40,890 bases of DNA from an uncultured Bacilli bacterium (GTDB taxonomy: Bacteria > Bacillota_I > Bacilli_A > RF39 > UBA660): the NCBI GenBank assembly GCA_944332435.1, contig CALVJW010000011.1:1-40890 (forward strand), given 5' to 3'. The translations under genes were made by a program, and so were the position numbers. Shown here in pieces: positions 31,834 through 40,646 of the stretch. Positions within the stretch are counted from its first letter, which is position 1. Every line of letters begins with the position of its first letter. Below the pieces are notes generated by a model. The model saw only the letters and a list, made by a program, of their open reading frames with translations. It ran no database searches and was not told the DNA's origin.

Positions 31834-34194
31834 CTATAAAACACACCATATCGTTGTTACTGTAATAACATTTGATTTATTTCCTGCTTGGTCAACTGTC
31901 CAAATTTTCATTATTCCTGTTGCACTTCCTATATACTTGTGATTGTCATCATGGCCAGCGGTTCCAGCATATGTAGCTGGTATACCATCGGCCGGATCAA
32001 ATTTTGTTGCAGTTGGTATCTGATCACCATCGTCATGTGGTGACTTTGACGTAAAAGTATAATAATACGTATCCGTACTTGGTCCAGTATTACTAGATGC
32101 TAGTTTTTCTGGAATAAAACTTTTACAATCGTCAGAACCGGCAGGAACTTTAAATGTTTTACTACCAGTAGTAGAACCATAACCAACTAAAGTATATGTT
32201 AAAGCTGTTGTCTTACGATCGATTTTAATCGTTTTCTTTGGTGTAGTTGATACATTTCCTGCATTATCTGTTATTTTATAATATACTTGACTTGTTCCTG
32301 TAGCTTGAATTGATCGGGTATTTTGCTTAAATGTTCCATTCGTACTAGCTCCAGTAACGACAACTTCCCTTTTAGCAACTCCACTCATAGAATCCGAAGA
32401 TCCAATCGTTGTTACTTGAACAAAATTTTTACTCCATGTATTGTTTGTATATGGTCCAATTGGATTACCAGCAACACCACTACTACCATCTGTTTTTTCC
32501 ATTTTAACACTTCCAGCAACTGGTGCTACAGTATCGACTTTTACCGTATCAGAAGTAGTACAAATATTACCAGCATTATCCTTAGTTGTTAAGGTTACTG
32601 TTGTCCCTGCAGTATCACTTACACTCGTATGTGATACTGTCGTTGATGCATGTCCACTTGTTGCGTCACTACCATCTGTTTTATTAACCGTTACCTTACT
32701 TCGATACCATCCATTGTCTCCCGCAGTTCCCGCAAATGAAATCGTACCACAGGTTGGATTTGTTTTATCTACTTTTACTGTTTTCGTAGTTTTACATGTA
32801 TTTCCTGCATTATCCGTTGTAGTAAGTGTTACAGTCGTACCCGTCGTATCACTTGTAATACTACTTTGACTTACTGTCGTACTCTTATGTCCACTTAAAC
32901 TATCACTACCATCTGTTTTATTAACCGTTACATTGCTTCGATACCATCCATTGTCTCCAACAGTTCCACCAAACGAAATTGTTCCACAAGTTGGATCTGT
33001 TTTATCTATTTTTATATAATATGGTTCACTCCAATCACTGGCATTTCCAGCTTTATCTACTGCTCTAATACAATATTTTTTATTTGTATCAGTTGTATAA
33101 ATATAGCTTTGTTTTAAATCTCCAGTCTTGGCACCCGTACATCCATCGGAATATTCAAAATGATCAATTCCAAGTCCAACATCAGCAGATTTAAACTCTC
33201 CCCACCATAATGTTTTATTTACCCAAGTTGTATCATTCTCTTTCTCTGCTCCGGTTGAACTATCATAGCGAATTTTAGCAGTTGGCACACTTGGAGCTCC
33301 AGCATCAATATTGGTAATAGTTAACGTTCTTGCTGTAATAATGTTATAACCATCTCTTACTCTGGCCGTAATGGTACCATTACTTGTAAAAGTGACATCT
33401 TTTGTTGTTCCAGTTGGTACTACTAGCCATGTTTTTCCGATATCTAAACTATATTCATAGATAAAATTGCTTTGTCTTTCTGGGTAATGAATTGTAATTA
33501 CCTTTTTGCTTGACATAATTGATAAATCTGGTTCTGAGGTATATTCCGGCATACCAATATCTAATGTTTTTAAACGAATACTTGCTATTAATGATTCATT
33601 TTCTGTATTGGTTGCTCTTCCTAAAATATAATAATCTAATCCATTTGTTAATTTAGTAAATGTATATTGATTACTTGTTGATTTACTACTCCAAGTATTT
33701 CCCCCATCAATTGAAAATTCATATTTCAAATTCGTATCATCAGTTTCTACTTGCATAGAAACACCAATAGAATTACTTGTTATCGTTCCTGCAATTAATT
33801 TAGCTTTACCAAATTTTTCACAGTTTTGATCATCATATAAATTCAATTCATAACTAATTTTTCCATTTGCACCAATTGTATAAAGTAAATACTTGTTTGG
33901 ATCAATATTTCCATCTTTTAAAGTACCTTCCTTAAATCGGTTATCATTCATTAATTCTTCTACTTTAATACATAGTTCTGCACCTTCATTCATTGGATAA
34001 TCATTACTATTATCTTTAATATAACTTTCTCCAGTTGAATAAACATATTCTAAGTTCGAACTTTTTACTGCATCATCAGATTTTTTTACATTATTAATAA
34101 TTGGAGGAGTTACAATCAAAGCTATAATTCCTAAAATAACAATAACTCCTAATAACTCAATTAATGTAAAACCATACTTTTTACTTTTTTTCAT
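31834..34194 (-). CDS. giant prepilin-like surface protein with Ig-like repeats
   Basis: The N-terminus is a classical type IV prepilin signal: basic residues, then Gly8-Phe9-Thr-Leu-Ile-Glu13 and a hydrophobic helix LLGVIVILGIIALIVTPPII, so cleavage would follow Gly8 with Glu at mature position 5. Instead of stopping near 150-200 residues, it continues to 786. After a pilin-like head come fibronectin/Ig-like segments, including two close copies of a 79-residue unit (DPTCGTISF...GDNGWYRS...DNAGNTC) and further related units ending in KIDRKT. Each unit carries paired Cys about 60 residues apart. It may be displayed on the surface by a prepilin peptidase and assembly system, or it may only use the helix as an anchor; neither system is in the window. 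GAGGT precedes the ATG. Adhesion is inferred. Confidence 0.82.
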   Translation of the reverse strand: MKKSKKYGFTLIELLGVIVILGIIALIVTPPIINNVKKSDDAVKSSNLEYVYSTGESYIKDNSNDYPMNEGAELCIKVEELMNDNRFKEGTLKDGNIDPNKYLLYTIGANGKISYELNLYDDQNCEKFGKAKLIAGTITSNSIGVSMQVETDDTNLKYEFSIDGGNTWSSKSTSNQYTFTKLTNGLDYYILGRATNTENESLIASIRLKTLDIGMPEYTSEPDLSIMSSKKVITIHYPERQSNFIYEYSLDIGKTWLVVPTGTTKDVTFTSNGTITARVRDGYNIITARTLTITNIDAGAPSVPTAKIRYDSSTGAEKENDTTWVNKTLWWGEFKSADVGLGIDHFEYSDGCTGAKTGDLKQSYIYTTDTNKKYCIRAVDKAGNASDWSEPYYIKIDKTDPTCGTISFGGTVGDNGWYRSNVTVNKTDGSDSLSGHKSTTVSQSSITSDTTGTTVTLTTTDNAGNTCKTTKTVKVDKTNPTCGTISFAGTAGDNGWYRSKVTVNKTDGSDATSGHASTTVSHTSVSDTAGTTVTLTTKDNAGNICTTSDTVKVDTVAPVAGSVKMEKTDGSSGVAGNPIGPYTNNTWSKNFVQVTTIGSSDSMSGVAKREVVVTGASTNGTFKQNTRSIQATGTSQVYYKITDNAGNVSTTPKKTIKIDRKTTALTYTLVGYGSTTGSKTFKVPAGSDDCKSFIPEKLASSNTGPSTDTYYYTFTSKSPHDDGDQIPTATKFDPADGIPATYAGTAGHDDNHKYIGSATGIMKIWTVDQAGNKSNVITVTTIWCVL
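32500..32995 (-). repeat. 237-bp direct repeat encoding Ig-like units
   Basis: The sequence around 32671-32760 recurs at 32908-32997 with a 237-bp shift (79 codons) and few changes. The copies encode the Cys-paired Ig-like units. Confidence 0.8.
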
Positions 34195-34240
34195 ACCATT
34201 ACCTCACAATTTACATACATCTATTCTTATCTATATTTAT

Positions 34241-34249
34241 AGTATATCA
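34241..34249 (-). promoter_or_regulatory. extended -10 promoter for the prepilin-like operon
   Basis: TGA then TATACT on the minus strand, about 47 bp before the ATG at 34194. No clear -35. Confidence 0.55.
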
Positions 34250-34304
34250 AATAATGGAAAAATAATCTAGTATTTTATCATACTTTTTTATTACACTAAT
34301 AAAA

Positions 34305-34327
34305 GAAAAAAAGAGCATATCGCTCTT
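34305..34327 (-). terminator. terminator of the RNase J-like gene
   Basis: AAGAGC and GCTCTT stem with a GATAT loop and a long T-run, overlapping the TAA stop. Confidence 0.85.
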
Positions 34328-35972
34328 ATACTTCTTGAATCACAATTAAAATCATTGGTTTACATTCAGTTTCTTTATATAAATATTTTCCTAACTTATC
34401 ACGGATTCCAAGTTTAATCTTATTAAAATTCGTATAATCTGGTTTGATATTCTCTAAAATTACTTCTTTCGAAATTTTTTCCGATTCTTTAATAATATCA
34501 ATGTTTTCCTTTACGTAAATAAACCCTCGAGTCAAAATTTCTGGTCCAGCTAAAATTTCCTTTGTCTTTTTATCAATTGTTGCACTAACTAAAACAATTC
34601 CATTATCACTTAATAACTCTCTATCTTTTAGTACTAGTTCACCAACGTCACCTGCTGTTTTCCCATCTACTAAAATATCATCGACTTTGATCTTTTCCTC
34701 ATCATTGACAAGTACTCCATCTTGGAAAGTTGCTACCTGACCATTTAATTTCAATAAAATATTATTTTCGTTCATTCCAAGTGCAACTGCAACTTTCGCA
34801 TTTTCTACTTGATGGCGATATTCTCCAATTACTGGGAAATAATATTTTGGTTGCATCAAATCAATCATCATCATTAAATCTTCACTAGATGCATGATGAT
34901 CTAAATATTTTTTAGATGATAAAATAATTAAATTTGCACCAATTTTTGAAATATCATCATAAATATACGTTGCACTTTTTTCCATTCCCTCATAAACAGG
35001 AGATGCAAATACAACCGTATCTTCTGCTCCAATATGAATAAATTTATCATATCCTTTAACAATTCGTTTCATATTAGAAAAAGGTTTTTCCCTTTCATCA
35101 CTTACTAATATGATAACTCCTTCATCATTTACATGGTGAATATTTAATAATCTATTTTTATCAAATGACATATAACGCATATCAATTGCTTTATTAATAA
35201 TATTTTCTAATCGTTTTCCTAAAATAACAACTTTACGATCTGTTTTCATAATTTCATTAAATATCTCTTGAATACGATGTAATTGAGCCGCTAAAATATT
35301 AATTAAAATTCGTCCATCATTACGATTAATAATTTCACTAATTGATGGAGCAATACGATGTTGTGGACTTGTATAGCCTTTCTTTGGGGCATATAAAGAC
35401 TCACTTAATAAACAAAGTACCCCTTGTTTTCCTACATACGCAAGCTTACCAATATCTGTTTTATATTTACCAATCATTGTTGGATCGAATACAAAGTTAC
35501 CAGTATAAAAAATTGCTCCATCTGGTGTATTTAAAACATACCCTACTGAATCTGGCACTGAATGTGTTACACTAATTGGGAAAATACTATTCTTACCAAA
35601 TTTTACTTTACGATGTGGTTTCAATTCCACTAATTGATTTGTATTCATCCCCTCTTCTAATAATTCCTCTTTTAATATTTCTAGCGTAAATGTTGTTCCA
35701 TATACTTTTACTTGTTTTAAATCTTTTAATAAATCAGGAATCGCTCCCATATGTTTATCATGTCCGTGTGTAATAAAAATTCCCTGAATTCTTTTTTCAT
35801 TTTCTTTTAAGAAATCATAATTAGGAATAATATAGTCAACTCCTAACATAAAATCATCTGCATATTTTAGTCCGGCATCAAAAATAAATAAGTCATTATC
35901 TACATCAACAACATACATATTTTTCCCGTTTTCATTTAACCCACCAAGACTAAATATTTTTATTTTACTCAT
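34326..35972 (-). CDS. rnj: ribonuclease J-family protein with altered metal ligands
   Basis: RNase J proteins are metallo-beta-lactamase/beta-CASP nucleases that degrade and mature RNA, often as J1/J2 pairs. The fold is clear across 548 residues (SLGGLNENGKNMYVVDVD, HSVPDSVGYVLNT, SATIDKKTKEILAGPEILTRGFIY). The metal-binding set is damaged: the HxHxDH motif reads HGHDKH (69-74, Lys73 for Asp), the TGDF motif reads YTGNF (Asn159 for Asp), and the late HVSGHA block reads LDHHASSED. His137 is kept. The protein may therefore be a J2-like partner with weak or no activity of its own. The catalytic J1 would lie outside the window. AAAGGAG precedes the ATG. Confidence 0.85.
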   Translation of the reverse strand: MSKIKIFSLGGLNENGKNMYVVDVDNDLFIFDAGLKYADDFMLGVDYIIPNYDFLKENEKRIQGIFITHGHDKHMGAIPDLLKDLKQVKVYGTTFTLEILKEELLEEGMNTNQLVELKPHRKVKFGKNSIFPISVTHSVPDSVGYVLNTPDGAIFYTGNFVFDPTMIGKYKTDIGKLAYVGKQGVLCLLSESLYAPKKGYTSPQHRIAPSISEIINRNDGRILINILAAQLHRIQEIFNEIMKTDRKVVILGKRLENIINKAIDMRYMSFDKNRLLNIHHVNDEGVIILVSDEREKPFSNMKRIVKGYDKFIHIGAEDTVVFASPVYEGMEKSATYIYDDISKIGANLIILSSKKYLDHHASSEDLMMMIDLMQPKYYFPVIGEYRHQVENAKVAVALGMNENNILLKLNGQVATFQDGVLVNDEEKIKVDDILVDGKTAGDVGELVLKDRELLSDNGIVLVSATIDKKTKEILAGPEILTRGFIYVKENIDIIKESEKISKEVILENIKPDYTNFNKIKLGIRDKLGKYLYKETECKPMILIVIQEV

Positions 35973-36024
35973 AACATTCTCCTTTCTTTATTTCTTGTTT
36001 TAATATTTATAAAAAGACTTATAC

Positions 36025-36053
36025 ATTATATCAGAAAAATAAGAAGAAGTCTA
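36025..36053 (-). promoter_or_regulatory. promoter for the RNase J-like gene
   Basis: TAGACT (36053-36048), 17 bp and TATAAT (36030-36025) with extended TGA. The untranslated leader is about 45 bp. Confidence 0.7.
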
Positions 36054-36327
36054 TCTTTCTATTTTTCTCAGTAAAATTTGATATTCTTATTACATAGTAA
36101 AGACGGTATGCGATAAAGAATAAAAAGAAAGATAATAAAACTAAGGTATTAATAGAAATCCCTAAAATTTTAACAATTTAGAAATTAAATTTCAGTTAAA
36201 ATTCTATTCATCCAATTAATTTTACCCATTATTACAAAAAAAGAGCTTATGCCCTATAATTAGTTTTTTATTTCTATCTTTTTTACTTATAATTGTTTTA
36301 AACTTCTTTCTATAAATTATGACTAAT
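36054..36327. other. intergenic stretch, no supported gene
   Basis: Very AT-rich. A minus-strand open stretch of about 50 codons with hydrophobic content is present but has no ribosome site or ATG. No terminator with a convincing stem was found for the 36328-36639 gene. Confidence 0.4.
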
Positions 36328-36639
36328 TTATATTACTAAAGGTAATACTAACATCGCTAGTACAAATGAAATGATTGCTCCAATAATGATAGACACGACA
36401 AAATAAGACATAAATGAATCTGTTTTTGTAAATATTAAGTAATCAAAAATAGTAGTTACAAGTGAAATCAGTGCTGTTAAACCTAGTACCAAAAGAAAAT
36501 GACTCGTTTCATTTTGAATCAATACTTGAATTATATTAAACGCTAAAACAAATATAAATCCCCGTTTAAATCCCCCACTTTCAAAACACTTATATAAAAT
36601 ATAAGCTGTCAATATTGAAAATACTAAAGATATAACCAT
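36328..36639 (-). CDS. small integral membrane protein (103 aa)
   Basis: From the ATG at 36639 it reads MVISLVFSILTAYILYK, with about four membrane helices over 103 residues and short loops (FESGGFKR, NETSH, FTKTD). An upstream GTG is in frame but lies too close to the ribosome site. AGAGGGAGTGGGG lies upstream of the ATG. I recognise no family and no motif. It has its own promoter and is not in an operon with its neighbours. Confidence 0.65.
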   Translation of the reverse strand: MVISLVFSILTAYILYKCFESGGFKRGFIFVLAFNIIQVLIQNETSHFLLVLGLTALISLVTTIFDYLIFTKTDSFMSYFVVSIIIGAIISFVLAMLVLPLVI

Positions 36640-36662
36640 GTTCCCCACTCCCTCTTATTTTT

Positions 36663-36691
36663 AAGATAACAAATCAAGAAAAAATAGTCAA
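36663..36691 (-). promoter_or_regulatory. promoter for the small membrane protein
   Basis: TTGACT (36691-36686), 17 bp and TATCTT (36668-36663) with extended TGT on the minus strand. Confidence 0.6.
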
Positions 36692-36711
36692 TAAGTTATA
36701 ATTTGAACAAC

Positions 36712-36734
36712 AAAAAAAGAATGAAACCTTCTTT
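36712..36734 (-). terminator. terminator of the DHH gene
   Basis: AAAGAA and TTCTTT stem with a GGTTTCA loop and seven T, about 90 bp downstream of the DHH gene stop. Confidence 0.6.
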
Positions 36735-36824
36735 GCAATAAAATATTATCACCTTTTTTATTTAACTTCCCATACTATTTACCAATTCAAATTTTCTTTA
36801 TTCATATTCATTCAATTAATTTTA

Positions 36825-37679
36825 CTATTTTTTCTGTAAAAAATAAGTTTCTACCTTCGGCATAATCACACTACCTCGAGAGACAAAATAAGAATAAGGT
36901 TCCACCTTTATATCATCTTTTGTAATATAATAAACCATTGTTTTATTATCTAAAAAAGTCATAATTAAGAATACATATAAATCTAACTTTTCTTCTATTA
37001 AACGTTTCGTACAAAAAGAAATGAGGCTATCTTTCTGCTCTTTCGTAACTTTCTCAACTTGGATATAACTAGACATCACAATATAATTACCAAATTGATA
37101 TCGCTTTAATCCATTACAATAAGTTTTTGATAAATCTTTTAACGAAGTAACCATCATTCCATCTTGTTCTAACAGTTGGTAATCCAAATTTAATTGTTGG
37201 CATAATTCTTTTGTTAATTGGATATCTACTTCCCGATATTTATCAGGTAAATGAAATGCCACAGTATCCACTAAATTAGCAAGAACAACTAATTTCTTTT
37301 CTTCTTCTAAAAAGAAATCTGAAAAAAGTTCATAGATTAACATTGCTGTTGAACAAATATGTTTATTAATTAAGTACGGACAATCTATAATCTTACTAGT
37401 AGGATGGTGGTCAATTATAGCAACAATATTACCCGGTACTTTTCTTTCATGATGATCTACTAATATATAATCTGCATCTATCACCCAATCTTTTTGATGC
37501 AAAGTAACATCAATCCCATATTTTTGACATAACGTTTTAGTATCAGTATCTATTTCTTTGTCTGGTATAATAAATTGTACAGAATAGCCCTTTCTTTTTA
37601 ATAATTGTTCTAATAAATAACCACTAATAACACTATCTAAATCAGGATTTTCATGACCAACAATTACATACTGCTTCAT
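36825..37679 (-). CDS. DHH-family phosphoesterase, family II pyrophosphatase-like
   Basis: Manganese-dependent pyrophosphatases (PpaC) split PPi. The metal set is at the expected places: His9, Asp13, Asp15 (GHENPDLDS), Asp75 (VDHHE), Asp90-His91-His92 (IDHHPTS) and Asp138 (LVDTVAF). STAMLIYELF is also typical. The C-terminal substrate motif of true pyrophosphatases (SRKKQ) reads SRGSV here (about residues 267-271), so two Lys and the Gln are lost, and VDHN of the family reads VDHH. At 284 residues it is a little short. It could have a different substrate, for instance longer polyphosphate or another phosphate ester, as in related DHH/DHHA2 proteins. AGGTGA precedes the ATG. Confidence 0.8.
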   Translation of the reverse strand: MKQYVIVGHENPDLDSVISGYLLEQLLKRKGYSVQFIIPDKEIDTDTKTLCQKYGIDVTLHQKDWVIDADYILVDHHERKVPGNIVAIIDHHPTSKIIDCPYLINKHICSTAMLIYELFSDFFLEEEKKLVVLANLVDTVAFHLPDKYREVDIQLTKELCQQLNLDYQLLEQDGMMVTSLKDLSKTYCNGLKRYQFGNYIVMSSYIQVEKVTKEQKDSLISFCTKRLIEEKLDLYVFLIMTFLDNKTMVYYITKDDIKVEPYSYFVSRGSVIMPKVETYFLQKK

Positions 37680-37695
37680 ACTATCACCTATTTAT

Positions 37696-37704
37696 ATCAT
37701 ATCA
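37696..37704 (-). promoter_or_regulatory. extended -10 promoter for the DHH gene
   Basis: TGA then TATGAT on the minus strand, next to the T-run of the tig terminator and upstream of AGGTGA. Confidence 0.55.
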
Positions 37705-37739
37705 CAAAAAAAAGATAGCAACAATTAGTTGTTATCTTT
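37705..37739 (-). terminator. trigger factor terminator
   Basis: AAAGATAACAAC and GTTGCTATCTTT pair over 12 positions with one mismatch, a 5-nt loop and a run of T; overlaps the TAA stop. Confidence 0.88.
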
Positions 37740-38978
37740 TAACACTTCAATGGCTTTACGCATTTTATTGTCGTATTTTACCATTTCCATTCCACCAAAT
37801 AATTTTAAGAATTCTTCTTTTTCCATATGGTATTTTTCTGCAAGTGAGTTTGCTTCTTTTTCTGCTTCTTCATCACTAATTTCAATCTTTTCTAATTTTG
37901 CAATTTCTTCCAATACTAATCTAGAAGTAATACGTTTTACTGCTTCTTCTTTCATTTGAGCACGTAAAGTTGCTTCATCAGAATTAGTAAATTGATAAAA
38001 TTGTGATAAAGTTAATCCTTGCATTTGTAAATTTTCTTCATATTGTTTTAAAATGCGAGTTGTTTCTTCTTCAATCATTACTTCTGGAATTTCTACTTCT
38101 GTTTCTTTTATAACAGCATCCATTACATCATCAATAAATTTATTTTCAGCTTGCATTTCTTTATATTCTGTCATCATTTTCTTTACTTCAGCTTCTAATG
38201 TTTCTTTAGAATTAACACCTTCTAAATTTAAGTCAGCATAGAAGTCTTCATTTAATTCTGGAATAATTGTTTCTTTAATTTCTTTTACAGTTACTTTAAA
38301 AGTTGCTTTTGCTCCTTTTAATTCTTCACTATGATATTCTTCTGGGAATGTTACTTCAATTTCTTTTGTTTCTCCCTTTTTCATTCCAATTAGTTGTTCT
38401 TCAAATCCTGGGATAAAAGTTTGAGATCCAATTACTAATGAATAATCAGTTCCTTTTCCACCTTCAAAAGCAACACCGTCTTTGAAACCTTCAAAGTCAA
38501 TAATTGCTGTATCTTTTTCTGCTACGGAACCATCTTTTACTTTTGTTTCAGCATATTTTTCACGCATTTCTTCGATTGTTTTATTGATTTCTTCTTTTGT
38601 AATTTCTACTTTTTCTTTTTTAACACCTAAACCTTTATATTTTTTAATTTTAACTTCTGGCTTTGTTGTTAAGATAAATAAGAATTCTACACCATCTTTT
38701 CCAATATTCTTTACTTGAATTTCTGGTTGTGCTACTAATTCTAAATCTTTATTATCTTCCATTGCTTTTGCATAAGCATCTTGTAATACAATATCAGCAG
38801 CATCAAAATATAATGATTCTTCCCCATATTTTTTCATAAATAATGCTTTTGGTGCATGTCCTGGACGGAATCCATCAATTTTTACTTTTTTATTTGCTTT
38901 CTCAAACGCTTTATCAATTGCTGAAGTCCATTCATTTCCTTCTATTTTAATTGTGATTTCTTTTTCATTTTTTTTCAT
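37725..38978 (-). CDS. tig: trigger factor
   Basis: A ribosome-bound chaperone and prolyl isomerase that meets chains at the tunnel exit. The ribosome-binding loop is GFRPGHAPK (residues 36-44; the usual Lys after G is His). The FKBP-type domain spans about residues 145-240 (DTAIIDFEGFKDGVAFEGG, PGFEEQLIGMKKGE). The C-terminal helical arms follow (to residue 417). The start at 38978 is preferred to a GTG six codons upstream because AAAGGA then has 8-base spacing. Single gene with its own promoter and terminator. It acts on the same nascent chains as deformylase (5035-5586). Confidence 0.95.
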   Translation of the reverse strand: MKKNEKEITIKIEGNEWTSAIDKAFEKANKKVKIDGFRPGHAPKALFMKKYGEESLYFDAADIVLQDAYAKAMEDNKDLELVAQPEIQVKNIGKDGVEFLFILTTKPEVKIKKYKGLGVKKEKVEITKEEINKTIEEMREKYAETKVKDGSVAEKDTAIIDFEGFKDGVAFEGGKGTDYSLVIGSQTFIPGFEEQLIGMKKGETKEIEVTFPEEYHSEELKGAKATFKVTVKEIKETIIPELNEDFYADLNLEGVNSKETLEAEVKKMMTEYKEMQAENKFIDDVMDAVIKETEVEIPEVMIEEETTRILKQYEENLQMQGLTLSQFYQFTNSDEATLRAQMKEEAVKRITSRLVLEEIAKLEKIEISDEEAEKEANSLAEKYHMEKEEFLKLFGGMEMVKYDNKMRKAIEVLKDNN

Positions 38979-39004
38979 ATTAACATCCTTTCTCACACTT
39001 CATT

Positions 39005-39033
39005 AGTATAACGTAATTTTCTTATTTACGCAA
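39005..39033 (-). promoter_or_regulatory. trigger factor promoter
   Basis: TTGCGT (39033-39028), 17 bp and TATACT (39010-39005) on the minus strand. Confidence 0.65.
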
Positions 39034-39091
39034 GATATAGAAGTAAAAATTAATAAAAGGACAAATATTTTTTAATAAGCCAACGTATATA

Positions 39092-39128
39092 GAAAACAAA
39101 AAGATAGATATGAAACCATGTCTATCTT
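39092..39128 (-). terminator. terminator of the diverged repeat gene
   Basis: AAGATAGACA and TATCTATCTT form an imperfect 10-bp stem followed by TTTGTTTT; it overlaps the stop of the 39122 gene. Confidence 0.7.
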
Positions 39129-40399
39129 CTATTTTTTCTATGTTTTGTTTTTACTGCACTTGGTTGACTTTGAAAATCGTTTTTTAATATTTCATCTATA
39201 CTCATAAATGCAAAATCTTCAATTGTATCTATATCTATATGATACACAGTATAGAAAAATGCCTTAATACAATGAATATTCCCAGTTTCTAAAAACACTC
39301 TTTCTATTTTTTTAACATCTGCACCTGGGATATCTTTCGCAAAATCGCAAATACATTCTACATCACACGTTTTAATCATAGCTTCTTCTAATTTTTCAAT
39401 ATTTGCACCTGGAACATACTTTGCAAAATCATAAAGAGCAGCTGCAAGGTAATCACTTTTTATTTTTACAAGTGCATCCTCTAATTTTGCAACATCAGCA
39501 TCTTCTGCACATACAGCAAACTCAAAAATAGCTCGTGGATTTCTTGCTTTTATAAGAGCATCTTCTATTTTTGAACAATCTATATTTTTATTTGCATCTT
39601 TGATAGCTTTAAAAAACAAATTAATATAATAAACGTCTCCCGTTTTAAGCATAGCATCGGTCATTTTTTCAACATTGATATATTTATGTTCTTTTAACAT
39701 TTTTTCTACAAGATTATAAAGCCACCTTGCTATAAAAGTATTAATATATGTTTTATCTTCTGCCTTGTTTAACACATTGGCTAGTCTTTTTATATCAGCA
39801 CCTTCTGCATACATAAACCAAAAAATAGCTTTTATATCCCCTGTATTTACAACAGCATCTTCTAATTCTGGAATATTAGCTCCTTTTACTTCACATGCAA
39901 AATCAGCAAGAAGATGAGCATCACCTGTTTTTATAACAAGATCTTGTAATTTTGCAATATTAGCCCCTTTTACATCCCTAGCAAATTCAAAAAGAAGATC
40001 AGCATCACCTGTTTTTATAACAAAATCTTGTAATTTTTCAACATTAGCCCCTTTTACATTCCTAGCAAATCTATAAATAAATTTTGCATTTGCTTTTTTT
40101 ATAACAGCATTCTCTAATTTTTCAATGTCTGCACTATTTACATTTTTAGCAAACTCATAGATATCTGCTTCGTTTCCCATTTCTATAATAGCATCTTGTA
40201 ACTTTTCAATGTTTGCACCTTTAATGCTTTTTGCAAATTCAACAATATAGAATAAATTTTCTGTTCGAATCAATGCATCCTCAAACGCTCCTAATTTCGT
40301 TTCATTAAGCCTATATCTATTTTTTTTCACATAGAAATAAATATCACTAGCTTCATTAGAGTTTAACATTTTTAAATCTTTTTTTTCCAAATTAAACAT
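39122..40399 (-). CDS. diverged 28-residue-repeat protein (425 aa)
   Basis: It is related to the proteins at the left end. After a cap of about 38 residues (MFNLEKKDLKML...) come about 12 units with the same framework: KLQDAIIEMG, xIYEFAK or LLFEFARDV, then KGANIE/KGANIA. The middle units differ in length (one about 40 residues, LYNLVEKMLKEHKYI inserted), and the YIYxFA core is looser, so this is an older, degenerate relative. The tail is basic (KTKHRKNRR). The start at 40399 is chosen because a strong AAGGGGGA precedes it, and the 11-codon extension upstream overlaps the promoter. No signal peptide, membrane helix or catalytic motif. Function unknown. Confidence 0.8.
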   Translation of the reverse strand: MFNLEKKDLKMLNSNEASDIYFYVKKNRYRLNETKLGAFEDALIRTENLFYIVEFAKSIKGANIEKLQDAIIEMGNEADIYEFAKNVNSADIEKLENAVIKKANAKFIYRFARNVKGANVEKLQDFVIKTGDADLLFEFARDVKGANIAKLQDLVIKTGDAHLLADFACEVKGANIPELEDAVVNTGDIKAIFWFMYAEGADIKRLANVLNKAEDKTYINTFIARWLYNLVEKMLKEHKYINVEKMTDAMLKTGDVYYINLFFKAIKDANKNIDCSKIEDALIKARNPRAIFEFAVCAEDADVAKLEDALVKIKSDYLAAALYDFAKYVPGANIEKLEEAMIKTCDVECICDFAKDIPGADVKKIERVFLETGNIHCIKAFFYTVYHIDIDTIEDFAFMSIDEILKNDFQSQPSAVKTKHRKNRR

Positions 40400-40422
40400 A
40401 AAATTCCCCCTTCTAGGCGCGT

Positions 40423-40451
40423 ATTGTAACACTTAATAATATTTTTGTCAA
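40423..40451 (-). promoter_or_regulatory. promoter for the diverged repeat gene
   Basis: TTGACA (40451-40446), 17 bp and TACAAT (40428-40423) on the minus strand. Confidence 0.8.
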
Positions 40452-40505
40452 ATCGATAATAAAAGGATTTTGCTGTACCCATCAACTATGCTTGGTAAAA
40501 GAAAC

Positions 40506-40539
40506 AAAAAGAAGCAGATACAATATTAATCCTACTTCT
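40506..40539 (-). terminator. terminator downstream of the rightmost gene
   Basis: AGAAGTAG and CTGCTTCT form an imperfect stem with a 14-nt loop and TTTTTG tail, about 110 bp after the stop at 40647. Confidence 0.6.
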
Positions 40540-40646
40540 TATATATATCTAGCAAGTCAAATTAAAATCTAACTTGATATCTTATCATTTATACTAGTAC
40601 AATTCTAAAATTGATTGAACCATCTTTAAATACTGATTAAAAACCC

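Noticed and set aside
36054-36230. Minus-strand open stretch of about 50 codons with a hydrophobic, Phe-rich product
   Set aside because: No ATG or ribosome site, and T-rich DNA gives such hydrophobic frames by chance. It also runs into the RNase J promoter.
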